Source: Clostridia bacterium (GTDB taxonomy: Bacteria > Bacillota > Clostridia > Christensenellales > Aristaeellaceae). From it: a DNA stretch of 59,509 nt. The position numbers and the translations under genes are program-made. Positions 1-8,826 of the stretch are shown in pieces. The notes under the pieces were generated by a model, which saw only the letters and a program-made list of their open reading frames with translations, had not been told where the DNA came from and ran no database searches. The DNA lies in assembly GCA_030536295.1 (NCBI GenBank), contig JAUNQH010000007.1, positions 1 to 59,509 on the forward strand, written 5' to 3'. Each line of letters opens with the position of its first letter. The stretch's first letter is position 1.

Positions 1-691
1 TGTCATGGATCGCCAGTTCGGTCTCAAGGCCGGTGCTTCCTTTCAGGCTGTTCACGAGATCCTTTGCCGTATCAAGCAGTTCCCTTTCCGTACCGTTCAG
101 TTCGCTTTCCCTGCCGGATATGTACATCTGATACACCCTGAAGCCGGGATAGTACTCGCATGCCCCGTAATACAGGCTGCAGGTGTCATCCGAATAAGTG
201 AGCTGCGGCCTGTAGAGACCGCAGCAGCCGTTGATCCCGTTCAGCACGGCGCAGTCTCTTTCCATCAGCTTCCGGTAGAGCGCCGGATCACACTGCACGG
301 TAAAATCCGCCGCCTGCTGCCCGGCAAGGGTGTCCAGCAGCGTCCGGAATTCCTCTGTGCTGCCGCAGTAACAGTATGTGGAGAACACAGCCCCGGAGAA
401 TGAAAATGTGTATACATTCCGGCGCGAGATGATCTCGCAGCCGCTGAACTCACGCATACCGCCCTGCAGGATCGCCGTCCGGAGCGGCTGATCACCGTCC
501 GCGCGGAGCTTGTCATAGGTCGCCTGATCGCATAAAACCGAAAAAGCGGTCTCGCCCGACGAGACGTGGTACCGGATCTGCCGGACGAACTCCTCCGTCG
601 ACGCGCATACGCCGTCCTGCCCCGACGCGGGCGCGCACAGCGACAGAAGGACACAGACCGTCAGCAGCAATGCCGTGAAACGTTTTTCCAT
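1..691 (-). CDS. Secreted protein, probably transglutaminase-like (3' part outside window)
   Basis: The reading frame starts at the ATG complementary to 689-691, with GGGAG nine bases upstream, and runs open off the left edge for about 230 residues. Residues 1-25 form a signal peptide (MEKRFTALLLTVCVLLSLCA, then an AxxG-type junction), so the protein is exported. The visible part has many cysteines and aromatic residues and ends in ELAIHD. In secreted transglutaminase-like proteins of Firmicutes this type of motif (AIHDYL) comes just before the Cys-His-Asp catalytic domain. The catalytic domain itself lies outside the window, so the family call is inference. A clear promoter sits upstream at 756-784, and the gene is divergent from the SH3b gene. 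An unrelated secreted protein is the main alternative. Confidence 0.55.
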   Translation of the reverse strand, partial: MEKRFTALLLTVCVLLSLCAPASGQDGVCASTEEFVRQIRYHVSSGETAFSVLCDQATYDKLRADGDQPLRTAILQGGMREFSGCEIISRRNVYTFSFSGAVFSTYCYCGSTEEFRTLLDTLAGQQAADFTVQCDPALYRKLMERDCAVLNGINGCCGLYRPQLTYSDDTCSLYYGACEYYPGFRVYQMYISGRESELNGTERELLDTAKDLVNSLKGSTGLETELAIHD

Positions 692-755
692 ATTGCATTT
701 CTCCCTTCCGTAACGCGGTCGGAGCCGGTGCTTTTCCCGGTATCGGTTTATCAGA

Positions 756-784
756 AGTTTAGCTTTCCCGCGCCATGTTGTCAA
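756..784 (-). promoter_or_regulatory. Sigma-A-type promoter for the transglutaminase-like gene
   Basis: On the minus strand a perfect -35 TTGACA (complement of 779-784) is followed after 17 bases by TAAACT (complement of 756-761). It lies about 65 bases upstream of the start codon at 691. The rest of 692-1037 shows no gene and no equally good plus-strand promoter. Confidence 0.7.
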
Positions 785-1037
785 CCGGTCTTTACAGCAG
801 GCAGTTCCGCTTCATGACCGTTTTTTTTTACGCGTTTCCGGAAGCGCGCATGCCATTCCCGCATGTCTGTGAAATATTTGAAAATTCTTTGCGGTCCCGG
901 GGAAGCTTTTCCGCGGATGACGCGTTAAGTGAGTGTCACCGTCATAAACACCGGCGGTGATCCGAAGCCCGGACAGGATCGCTCCGCGCGCGGGAGCGTT
1001 CCGCCGAAGGCAAAATGAAAAAACGGAGGCATATACC

Positions 1038-1574
1038 ATGAAAAAGAGTACGGCGATCCTGCTGCTGATGATCATCACCCTTTTATCCGCGGTCCCCTTC
1101 ACCGGCGCCTGTGCCGGCGATGATGAGATCACGCGGTACTACATCGTGACCGAAAACGGTCTGACCGTGAACATGCGTTCACGTCCTGAAGGTTCCCTGA
1201 TCACCCGTCTGGGCGTAGGCAAGCCCGTGACCCTGATCAGCGATGCCGGAAACGGCTGGACGAAGATCTCCGCCAAGGTGGACGGCGAGATCGTGACAGG
1301 TTATGTCATGAGCGAATTCCTGACCGACGAAGACCCGACCGAGCTGCCCCAGACCTTCGAGGATGTCCGCCGCTTCACGGTGACCGTATCCCCCAGCAAG
1401 GGCGAGGACGGGCACATCAACCTGCGTTCCGGACCCACCGTTGAATCCGTCTGCCTGCGCTACCTGCACAAGGACGATGTGCTCACCGTCATCGCGGAAA
1501 GCAACGCGTGGTACAAGGTCCGCACCGCCGCCGGCACCACCGGCTATGTGGTCAAGGCTTTCGTGACCAAATAA
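1038..1574 (+). CDS. Secreted protein with two SH3b (bacterial SH3) domains
   Basis: The chosen start is the ATG at 1038, preceded by GGAGG eight bases upstream. A longer in-frame extension has no ribosome binding site. The 178-residue product begins with a signal peptide (MKKSTAILLLMIITLLSAV) ending near residue 25. Two SH3_3-type domains follow. The first, about residues 35-95, has the pattern LTVNMRSRPEG...GWTKIS...GYVMSEFL. The second, about 110-178, has HINLRSGPTVES...WYKVRTAAGTTGYVVKAFV. Such domains bind peptidoglycan or wall polymers. No catalytic domain is present, so the protein is probably a wall-associated accessory factor. It lies just upstream of the LysM-peptide locus, but no sequence evidence links the two beyond a shared wall-binding theme. 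Confidence 0.85.
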   Translation: MKKSTAILLLMIITLLSAVPFTGACAGDDEITRYYIVTENGLTVNMRSRPEGSLITRLGVGKPVTLISDAGNGWTKISAKVDGEIVTGYVMSEFLTDEDPTELPQTFEDVRRFTVTVSPSKGEDGHINLRSGPTVESVCLRYLHKDDVLTVIAESNAWYKVRTAAGTTGYVVKAFVTK

Positions 1575-1701
1575 ACCGGCATGGCATACGCGGAACCCCG
1601 CCCCGTCCGGTCCGGGATCACGGAAAACCGAAGGCGGGCGAAAGCGCCGCAATATTTGTCGCAGAAAAGTCATAATTTTGAAATAATCATTGCTCAGGAT
1701 A

Positions 1702-1731
1702 TTGATTTTCTGACATATTTTGTCTTATAAT
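1702..1731 (+). promoter_or_regulatory. Promoter of the LysM peptide gene
   Basis: TTGATT at 1702-1707 and TATAAT at 1726-1731 are separated by 18 bases, about 40 bases before the start codon of the LysM peptide. The surrounding 1660-1770 stretch is clearly AT-richer than the flanking genes. Confidence 0.7.
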
Positions 1732-1770
1732 AGAGCAAATCAATGACCAACTTGAAAGGAGCAATGATCT

Positions 1771-2028
1771 ATGGATAACGAAATTCTGGAACTCAAAGAT
1801 GAAATGCTGGATGAGGTCTCCGGCGGCGCCAAGAAACTGGATCCCAAGAAGCTGACCTGGAACAAGCACAGGACCTACACTGTTGTGAAGGGCGACAGCC
1901 TGGCCAGGATCGCCAACAAGATCGGCATCCCGTGGCAGACCCTGTACGCGCACAACAAGCAGTTCCCGAATCCGCGCCTGATCCACGTCGGCGACAAGGT
2001 CAACATTCCCGACCAGGCAAAGATCTGA
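1771..2028 (+). CDS. Double-glycine-leader peptide carrying a LysM domain
   Basis: The 85-residue product begins with a strong AAAGGAG site nine bases before ATG 1771. Residues 1-19 form a bacteriocin-type leader ending EMLDEVSGG. Relative to the cut site, L at -12, L at -7, V at -4 and GG at -2/-1 fit the double-glycine consensus; only the usual E at -8 is M. Residues 34-80 are one LysM domain (TYTVVKGDSLARIANKIG ... VGDKVNIP), the fold that binds N-acetylglucosamine polymers such as peptidoglycan. Predicted processing would release a 66-residue basic LysM protein. The gene has its own promoter and a strong terminator, then an exporter pair and two NRPS-like genes. A decayed second copy lies at 11,783-11,848. 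No C39 leader peptidase is encoded in the window, so cleavage in trans, or a leader used only for recognition, must be assumed. Confidence 0.85.
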   Translation: MDNEILELKDEMLDEVSGGAKKLDPKKLTWNKHRTYTVVKGDSLARIANKIGIPWQTLYAHNKQFPNPRLIHVGDKVNIPDQAKI

Positions 2029-2098
2029 TCCCTGAATGCTGAAAAAGAGCCGCTTCGCCAATAAAGCGAAGCAGCTCTTTTTTTGTTCCGGTCAAGGC
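1971..2098 (+). repeat. Direct repeat, left copy (end of LysM gene plus terminator)
   Basis: The last 19 codons of the LysM peptide, its stop, the terminator hairpin and about a dozen bases beyond recur at 11,791-11,917 with only a handful of substitutions. The two copies enclose the exporter and NRPS genes. Confidence 0.9.
2043..2085 (+). terminator. Rho-independent terminator after the LysM peptide
   Basis: An inverted repeat GAGCCGCTTCGC / GCGAAGCAGCTC, with a seven-base loop and one mismatch, is followed by seven T residues. Most transcripts from the 1702 promoter should end here, so the exporter genes would depend on read-through or on their own promoter. Confidence 0.9.
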
Positions 2099-2184
2099 CG
2101 GACGAGATCTCTGCAGGCGGACAAAAGATTGGCCAAAAACAACATAAAACGCAACTACCGATATACACCGGTCACTTTCCGTAG

Positions 2185-2190
2185 TATAAT
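2185..2190 (+). promoter_or_regulatory. Possible -10 box ahead of the exporter operon
   Basis: A perfect TATAAT lies 45 bases before the exporter start in an AT-rich stretch, but no good -35 hexamer is visible 16-18 bases upstream. The promoter would be weak or activator-dependent. Confidence 0.35.
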
Positions 2191-2234
2191 AACAGATTAA
2201 TAAACAGTATTATTGAAACGGAGATGGATCTGTT

Positions 2235-3977
2235 TTGTCGATCATATGGGATCAAATGAAAAAATATGCCCGTCAACTGCTGATCCTTCTGCTGATGGTG
2301 ATCGTTACAACATGCTGCACAATGGCCTGGCCGCGCCTTTTGGCGGTGCTTGTGGATACGGCGATACCCGCGCAAAACAAGGGGCAGGTGTTTCTGGCAT
2401 GCGGCCTGATGCTGGCTGTCGCGGGTGTCGGTCTCCTCTGCGGGATCATGAAAAGCCGTTTCAGCGCGTATATCGCCATGAGCATCGGCAGGGATCTGAG
2501 GAGCCGGGTGTTCACAAAGGTCATTTCCTTCAGCAGGAGCGAGATCGACCGTTTTTCCGTGTCTTCGCTGATCGCGCGCACCAATAAGGATGTCGCGCAG
2601 ATCCAGATCTTCCTGAACGAATGTCTGGCCATCGCGCTCAGCGCGCCCCTGCTGTGCATAACTTCGGTCATAATGTGCGTCGCCCAGAGTCCGTCCCTTT
2701 CGCAGGTGCTGCTTGTCGCGATCCCGGTCATCATACTGATCGTGTCAATGGTCGGCTGGATCTGTCTGCCGCTGAATCTGAAGATCCAGAATTGTTCCGA
2801 CCGGATCAACCTGCTGACCCGGGAAAAGCTGACCGGCGTCCGCGTGATCCGCGCCTTCGGAACGATGAAGATCGAAAATGACAGGTTCGACACGGTCAAT
2901 CACGAAAACCGCCGCCTGAATCTGAAGTCCCAGCGGATCCTCGGGTTGATCAACGCGCTGCTTACGCTGGTCCTGGCGCTGAGCGCCGCCGCCGTGATGT
3001 ATCTTGCCGCCGTGCAGAGCACCGCCGGCGGCGGGGATTACACCACCGGCGAGGTCATGGCTATCGTCACGTACGTTCTGCAGATCATGTACGCCGTTGT
3101 TATGCTGACGGTCGTGTTTCTGACGCTGCCGGCGGCAGCCGCCTCCGCGAGACGCGTGAAGGAGGTCCTGGACAGCCGCGCGGAGATCGTGAGCGCCGAG
3201 CATCCGGCGGAGCCCGGCAGCGTGAAGGGGCAGCTTGAATTCCGCGACGTTTCCTTTACCTATCCGGGCTCGGATACGCCGGCCATTCAGGGGCTTTCGT
3301 TCACCGCGGCGCCGGGTGAGACCACCGCGATCATCGGCGGCACCGGTATGGGCAAGACCACCATTGTGAACCTGATCCCCCGCCTTTATGACGTGACGGA
3401 AGGCTCCGTGCTGGTGGACGGGATCGATGTGCGCGATTATGACCTGTCCGTTCTCCGGAACAAGATCGGCTTTGTACCGCAGATGGCCAACCTGTTTGCC
3501 GGCACCGTCCGCGATAATATCGCTTTCGGAAACAGGAATGCCGGCGGAGAAGAGATCGAGGAAGCGGCTGCCGTCGCGCAGAGCACGGACTTCATTCTGA
3601 CAAAGGAAGACGGCTTTGACGCCCGCGTCGCGCAGCGCGGCTCCAATCTTTCCGGCGGCCAGAAGCAGCGCCTCGCCATCGCGCGGGCACTGGTCCGCAA
3701 GCCCGAGATCTATGTTTTTGATGACAGCTTTTCCGCGCTGGATTTCAAAACGGACAAAGCGCTTCGCGGCGCGCTGAAGGAACAGCTTGCCGCCCGCGAG
3801 GCGACCGCCGTCATCGTCGCGCAGCGCGTTTCCACCGTCATCGACGCGGACCGGATCATCGTTGTGGATGCCGGCAGGATCATGGGGATCGGAAAGCATG
3901 ATGAACTGATGAAGACCTGCCCGGTCTACCGTGAGATCGCCGAATCCCAGCTGGGCAGAGAGGAGGCGGTATCATGA
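2235..3977 (+). CDS. ABC exporter half-transporter, degenerate-site subunit
   Basis: This 580-residue type IV ABC exporter has six membrane helices in about residues 10-300 and a nucleotide-binding domain from about 325. Visible motifs are Walker A GGTGMGKTT, Q-loop VPQMANLF, intact signature LSGGQKQR and Walker B VFDDSFSALD. Asp replaces the catalytic Glu, and the switch His is Gln (VAQRVST). These are the marks of the degenerate partner in heterodimeric exporters such as TM287/288 or LmrCD. There is no N-terminal C39 peptidase domain, since the first helix begins almost at once. The start is TTG 2235 with CGGAG upstream; Met 2256 is possible but has no clear ribosome binding site. The end overlaps the next gene by ATGA, so the two are translationally coupled. 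The likely cargo is the product of the adjacent synthetases or the LysM peptide (inference). Confidence 0.88.
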   Translation: MSIIWDQMKKYARQLLILLLMVIVTTCCTMAWPRLLAVLVDTAIPAQNKGQVFLACGLMLAVAGVGLLCGIMKSRFSAYIAMSIGRDLRSRVFTKVISFSRSEIDRFSVSSLIARTNKDVAQIQIFLNECLAIALSAPLLCITSVIMCVAQSPSLSQVLLVAIPVIILIVSMVGWICLPLNLKIQNCSDRINLLTREKLTGVRVIRAFGTMKIENDRFDTVNHENRRLNLKSQRILGLINALLTLVLALSAAAVMYLAAVQSTAGGGDYTTGEVMAIVTYVLQIMYAVVMLTVVFLTLPAAAASARRVKEVLDSRAEIVSAEHPAEPGSVKGQLEFRDVSFTYPGSDTPAIQGLSFTAAPGETTAIIGGTGMGKTTIVNLIPRLYDVTEGSVLVDGIDVRDYDLSVLRNKIGFVPQMANLFAGTVRDNIAFGNRNAGGEEIEEAAAVAQSTDFILTKEDGFDARVAQRGSNLSGGQKQRLAIARALVRKPEIYVFDDSFSALDFKTDKALRGALKEQLAAREATAVIVAQRVSTVIDADRIIVVDAGRIMGIGKHDELMKTCPVYREIAESQLGREEAVS

Positions 3978-5755
3978 CGGAAAAAACGGATAAGGAAAAG
4001 ACCGGCCGCCCGTTCTCCAGACTGGCGGGCTTCATGAAGCCGTACCGGGTGAAGCTGATCATCGCTTTCGTGCTGATCCTGCTGGATGTGACCGCGTACT
4101 CCCTCGCGCCTCTGTTTCTGGGCTACGCGATCGACTCGCTGGGCCGGATCCTCACGCATACCGATCTCCCGCTCGAAAACGGGATCTTCTTTGTCTGCCT
4201 GCTGGAGATGGTCGCCGCTTACGGTCTGAGCGCCCTGTTCTGCTATATCGACGGCCGTCTTCTGTCATCGGTCGCCGAAAACACCGTTCATGACCTCAGG
4301 GAGGCGATCAGCCGGAAACTGGACCGGCTTCCGCTGAATTACTATGACTCCCATCCGTACGGTGATATCCTTTCCCGCGTCACCAATGATATCGACCTGA
4401 TCGCCTCCGCGCTGCAGGTGAGCATCGGACAGGTGCTGCGCTCCGTTTTCACGGTGCTGATCCTGCTTGTCACCATGCTGTTCATCAATGTTCCGCTCAC
4501 GCTCATCGGGCTGGCTACCATACCGGTCTGCCTGTTTGTCGCCGCGAAGATCGCGGGAAAGAGCCAGACGGAATTTGACCGGCAGCAGGAGCAGACCGGA
4601 ACGCTGAACGGCTATGTGGAGGAATACTATACCGGGCAGAACGTGGTGGCCGTCTGCGGACGTGAGGACACGGTGACCGAAACGTTTGAAAGGATCAACG
4701 ACGAGCTTTTCGGATCCTCGCGCAGGGGGGCTTTCCTTGCCGATGTGCTGACGCCCGTGGTCGAGGGCACCGCCAATATCGGCTATATGCTGGTCTGCTT
4801 CGCCGGTGCCCTCATGGCCATTGCCGGAGGTCTCTCCGTCGGTATGATCCAGGCCTTTACACAGTATCTTTCACAGTTCACGATGGCGATCGCCGAGACA
4901 GCCTCCGTCGCGGGGATCCTTCAGTCCACCGCTTCCGCCTCGGGCAGGGTCTTTGAGTTTCTGGATGAGCCGGAGGAATCCGGCGACCCCGAGCCCGGCG
5001 CTTTCCCCGCGCGCGTGCGCGGCCGTGTGCGGTTCGATCATGTGTGTTTCGGCTATACCCCGCAGCAGACGCTGATCCATGACCTGAACGTTACGGTGGA
5101 GCCCGGTGAGAAGATCGCGATCGTCGGTCCCACCGGCGCCGGGAAAACGACGCTTGTGAACCTGATCATGCGCTTTTATGATGTCCGCGGCGGCGCGATC
5201 CTGATCGACGGAACGGATATCCGCGAAATGAAGCGTGAGCGCCTGCGGGAGCTTTTCGGCATGGTGCTGCAGGAGACCTGGCTGTTCAGCGGCACGATCA
5301 TGGAAAACATCCGCTACGGCAAGCCGGACGCGACGGATGAGGAGGTCGAGGCAGCCGCGCGGAAGGCGCATGCCGACGCTTTCATCCGCACCCTTCCGGA
5401 CGGATATCAGTTCACGCTGCAGGAAGGCGCGGAAAACATCGCGCAGGGACAGCGTCAGCTGCTGACCATCGCCCGCGCGATCCTTTCGGACGCGCCCATC
5501 ATGATCCTGGACGAAGCCACCTCCTCCGTGGATACCCGCACCGAGGTTCTGATCCAGGAGGCCATGGCGGAAGTGATCAAGGGACATACCTCCTTTGTGA
5601 TCGCGCATCGCCTGTCCACGATACGCGACGCCTCCAGGATCATGTATATGCAGAACGGAGATATTCTTGAGATCGGCAGCCATGAGGAACTGATGAAGAA
5701 AAACGGACTGTACGCGAATCTCTACCGCTCGCAGTTTTCGGAAAACAACGAATGA
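3974..5755 (+). CDS. ABC exporter half-transporter, catalytic-site subunit
   Basis: This 593-residue partner of the preceding gene has six helices in about residues 25-320 and a nucleotide-binding domain from about 345. It has Walker A GPTGAGKTT, a canonical Walker B with catalytic Glu (MILDEATSSVD) and a canonical switch His (IAHRLST). Its signature is degraded to AQGQRQ instead of LSGGQ. Together the two half-transporters form one good ATP site (this Walker A/B plus the partner's LSGGQ) and one degenerate site. This is the asymmetric arrangement known for heterodimeric multidrug and peptide exporters. Its start lies inside the previous stop (ATGA). Substrate unknown; synteny points to the LysM/NRPS product. 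Confidence 0.88.
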   Translation: MTEKTDKEKTGRPFSRLAGFMKPYRVKLIIAFVLILLDVTAYSLAPLFLGYAIDSLGRILTHTDLPLENGIFFVCLLEMVAAYGLSALFCYIDGRLLSSVAENTVHDLREAISRKLDRLPLNYYDSHPYGDILSRVTNDIDLIASALQVSIGQVLRSVFTVLILLVTMLFINVPLTLIGLATIPVCLFVAAKIAGKSQTEFDRQQEQTGTLNGYVEEYYTGQNVVAVCGREDTVTETFERINDELFGSSRRGAFLADVLTPVVEGTANIGYMLVCFAGALMAIAGGLSVGMIQAFTQYLSQFTMAIAETASVAGILQSTASASGRVFEFLDEPEESGDPEPGAFPARVRGRVRFDHVCFGYTPQQTLIHDLNVTVEPGEKIAIVGPTGAGKTTLVNLIMRFYDVRGGAILIDGTDIREMKRERLRELFGMVLQETWLFSGTIMENIRYGKPDATDEEVEAAARKAHADAFIRTLPDGYQFTLQEGAENIAQGQRQLLTIARAILSDAPIMILDEATSSVDTRTEVLIQEAMAEVIKGHTSFVIAHRLSTIRDASRIMYMQNGDILEIGSHEELMKKNGLYANLYRSQFSENNE

Positions 5756-5789
5756 TCTCCCCGCGCGGCGCGCTGAAAGGATGATAAAG

Positions 5790-8789
5790 ATGAAACCGAT
5801 GATGAGCTATTTCATGGAGAATGTTGACCGGATCCCCGACCGGAAAGCGGTCGCGGTCCCGGGGCAGGGTTCGTGCACTTTTGCCGAGCTGGACCGGCAA
5901 TCAGCCAGGGTATACCGCTATCTGACGGAGAAGGGCATCGGGAAGGAAGATTTTGTGATGCTCTGCCTGCCGCGGTCCTTCTGGGCGGTCGTCTGCATGG
6001 TCGGCGTATGGAAAGCCGGCGCTGCCTTTACCATGGTCGAGGACACCTACGCGCCGGACCGGATCCGCTTCATCTATGAGGACAGCGGCTGCAAGCTGAA
6101 GATCGATATGGATACCGTGCAGCGGATCCTTGAGCTGGAGCCCCTGCCCGGATACCGTGAAGCGCAGCTGCATGACGCGGCTTTCGCGGTGTACACCTCC
6201 GGCACCACCGGGAACCCCAAGGGCGTGCTGCATGAGTACGGCAACCTGATGACCGGCGTGGAGGAGAGCATGGTCTCCGAATCCGAAGGGACCGCGCTGC
6301 TTGAGACAGATGATCTCGATGTATTCGGTCTCCTCGCGCCGCTGAATTTCGTGGCGAGCATCATTTCCGTGCTTGATACGCTGATCTACGGAACGACGCT
6401 GGTCATCATCCCCTATGCCGTTGCCAAGGATTTCCGCAAACTGAAGGACTGCATGCTCAGCGAGCGCATCACCAGCATCTTCATGACCGCGGCCTATGTG
6501 CGGCTGTATGACAACTGGAGCCCTTACCTGAAAACGGTCTACTTCGGCAGCGAGCCGGCCAACGGGCTTTCCATCAAAGGGCCGGAGCTGTTCAATGTTT
6601 ACAGCCTCAGCGAATGCGGTTTCGATATCTGCGCGTTCAGGCTGGATAAGGCCTATGATCCCGCGCCCATCGGAAAGCCGATGCCCGGCCGCACCGTTTA
6701 TCTGCTCGATGAAAACGGGAACCCCGTGCAGCAGGGTGAGACCGGCGAGATCTGCGTAGCCGTACCCTATGTGCGCGGCTACATCAATCTGCCTGAACGC
6801 ACCGCGGAGACCTTCCGCGGCGGGATCCTGCACTCCGGCGACCTGGCGCGGACGGACGCGGACGGCAACTACTATATCGTCGGCCGCAGGGATGACATGA
6901 TCAAGATCAACGGCAACCGCGTGGAGCCCGCCGAGACCGAGACCGTGTTCCGTGAGCTGTCCGGTCTGCGCACCGTGGTGGTCAAGGGATTCAGCGATGA
7001 GAGCAGGGCCTGCCTGTGCCTGTATTATCTGCGCGCGGAAGCGGAAGCGCTGCCGGACTTCCGGCTGGATGACCTGAAGCAGCGCATGTCGGAGCGCCTT
7101 CCCTACTATATGATCCCCTCGTATTTTGTGGCGCTGGAGGAGATGCCGCTGAACCCCAACGGCAAGCTGAACAAAAAAGCGCTGACTTTGCCCGAGGCCG
7201 TGGACTACCGCGCCGAGTACGCCGCCCCCGAAAACGAAACGGAGCGCCTGCTGTGTGATACCTTTGCCAAAGCGCTGAAGCTGGACCGCGTGGGCGCCAA
7301 TGATGACTTTTATCTTATCGGCGGCGATTCCATGTCCGCCATCGCCGCGGTCACCGGCTGCGCGCTGGACGGGCTGAGCATTACCGACCTGTATGAAGGA
7401 CGCACGCCGCGGAAGATCGCGGCCCGCTGGCTTGACCGGCGGAATGATCCGGAAGATCCTGCCGAAACGCGGGAAGAAGACCTGCGCGGGGAATGGGCAT
7501 TGCTGCCGGAACAGCAGCACGTGCTGGATGATCAGCTTACCCGCCCGGAGTCGACCGTATGGCTGCTGCCCGGCGCGCTGCGCCTGAAGGACGGTACGGA
7601 TCCCGAACGCTTTGCCGCGGCCGTGAACAAAGCGATCCGCAATCATCCGTCCCTTGCCGCGGTGCTGTGCTTCAGCGGCGAAGCCGCGCAGGTGCAGCGT
7701 TACGCGCCCGAGCTTCTGCCCGTTGTCACCGTAACGGATATCCCTGAGGATGAACTGCAGGAAAGAATAAACGGCATGACCTGCCCGTTCCGCCTGTTCG
7801 ATTCCTGCCTTTGCAGATTTGAAGTTTTCCGCACCGAAAACGGCAGCTATTTCGTCTGGGTGATCCACCACCTGATATTCGACGGAACCTCCATGGGGCT
7901 GCTGTTTGACAGCATCGTGGCCTGTTACGCCGACCCGGATTGCCAGCTGAGACCCGATTACTACTTCTCCATGCTGAAAAGGCAGGCGCTTGCCGAAAAA
8001 AGCAGCCTCTTCGAAGAAACGGAGCTGTACTACCGCAGGAACTATGAGGATCGCATGCATCCGGAAAAATGGATGCTGCTGTTCCGATCGGATCCCGGGC
8101 AGGAAGCAGAGGGGTTGGACGTTGACTATTGCAGGCTTAAGTTCGGGCGTGAGGAGATCATGGCCTCCGCCGCGTGGAAGCAGATCGGTTTCAACGGCCT
8201 GTATCTCGCCTCGCTGATGCTTGCCCAGAGCATCTATAACGATGTTCCCTACGGCATCATCGGCTGGCTGCACAACGGCCGCACGGACGCTTACTCTCTG
8301 GCCTCCTGCGGTCTGCTCTTCCGCTGCTTCATGATCCTTGAACCGGACATGCGCGATATCACCCTGAAGCAGCTGCTGCAGGATATGCACAGCCAGATGG
8401 ATTATTCGCTGTCGCACAACTGCTATGGGTATCCCTACCGCAGCCGCGCGCCGCTGGACATGGTATGCAACCTTCTGTATCAGGAGAAGATCTATGACAC
8501 CGGCAGCATGGATGACCTCACCGAAGAAAGCCCCTTCGAGCCGCCGGAATCAAGAGACATCATCATACCTTTAGGCATGGAAGTGCGGGATAACATGGAC
8601 GGCAATGACCCCCTCGCTATCGTCGCGTATGACAGCGCCATGTACGCGCCTGAGAGTGCGGGATTCGTATTACTCCTGTTCTGCGCGTGCCTGCGGGAAA
8701 TGATCTCCGTCACGGATCCTGACCGCGTCACCCTCCGCGAGATCGCGGACCGCGCGCTGAAAGCGGCGGAAAGCGAAGCCGAAGAGTAA
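5790..8789 (+). CDS. NRPS-like protein, adenylation-thiolation-condensation (first)
   Basis: The likely start is ATG 5790, with GAAAGG nine bases upstream; ATG 5781 directly abuts that site. About 999 residues. The adenylation domain spans residues ~1-480 with YTSGTTGNPKGV, NVYSLSECGF, HSGDLARTD, GRRDDMIKINGNRVEPAE and the A10 lysine in NPNGKLNKKAL. A thiolation domain follows with YLIGGDSM; the phosphopantetheine Ser is codon 7329-7331. A condensation domain fills the C-terminal 430 residues, with an intact HHLIFDG (HHxxxDG) beginning at codon 7866. Where amino-acid-activating domains usually show FDAS, this one shows FVAS, so the Asp that binds the alpha-amino group seems to be missing. The activated acid may therefore not be an ordinary alpha-amino acid (inference). 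No thioesterase or reductase is present. It is a clear tandem paralogue of the next gene. Confidence 0.88.
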   Translation: MKPMMSYFMENVDRIPDRKAVAVPGQGSCTFAELDRQSARVYRYLTEKGIGKEDFVMLCLPRSFWAVVCMVGVWKAGAAFTMVEDTYAPDRIRFIYEDSGCKLKIDMDTVQRILELEPLPGYREAQLHDAAFAVYTSGTTGNPKGVLHEYGNLMTGVEESMVSESEGTALLETDDLDVFGLLAPLNFVASIISVLDTLIYGTTLVIIPYAVAKDFRKLKDCMLSERITSIFMTAAYVRLYDNWSPYLKTVYFGSEPANGLSIKGPELFNVYSLSECGFDICAFRLDKAYDPAPIGKPMPGRTVYLLDENGNPVQQGETGEICVAVPYVRGYINLPERTAETFRGGILHSGDLARTDADGNYYIVGRRDDMIKINGNRVEPAETETVFRELSGLRTVVVKGFSDESRACLCLYYLRAEAEALPDFRLDDLKQRMSERLPYYMIPSYFVALEEMPLNPNGKLNKKALTLPEAVDYRAEYAAPENETERLLCDTFAKALKLDRVGANDDFYLIGGDSMSAIAAVTGCALDGLSITDLYEGRTPRKIAARWLDRRNDPEDPAETREEDLRGEWALLPEQQHVLDDQLTRPESTVWLLPGALRLKDGTDPERFAAAVNKAIRNHPSLAAVLCFSGEAAQVQRYAPELLPVVTVTDIPEDELQERINGMTCPFRLFDSCLCRFEVFRTENGSYFVWVIHHLIFDGTSMGLLFDSIVACYADPDCQLRPDYYFSMLKRQALAEKSSLFEETELYYRRNYEDRMHPEKWMLLFRSDPGQEAEGLDVDYCRLKFGREEIMASAAWKQIGFNGLYLASLMLAQSIYNDVPYGIIGWLHNGRTDAYSLASCGLLFRCFMILEPDMRDITLKQLLQDMHSQMDYSLSHNCYGYPYRSRAPLDMVCNLLYQEKIYDTGSMDDLTEESPFEPPESRDIIIPLGMEVRDNMDGNDPLAIVAYDSAMYAPESAGFVLLLFCACLREMISVTDPDRVTLREIADRALKAAESEAEE

Positions 8790-8826
8790 AAGCAGGAATG
8801 ATCACATAAAAAAGGAGTAAATGGCC

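Noticed and set aside
957-1037. Upstream extension of the SH3b gene
   Set aside because: The extension has no ribosome binding site and would bury the signal peptide; GGAGG sits ahead of ATG 1,038.
5901-8417. Long minus-strand open frame opposite the first synthetase
   Set aside because: The sense strand has every adenylation, thiolation and condensation motif; the antisense product matches nothing and lacks a start signal.
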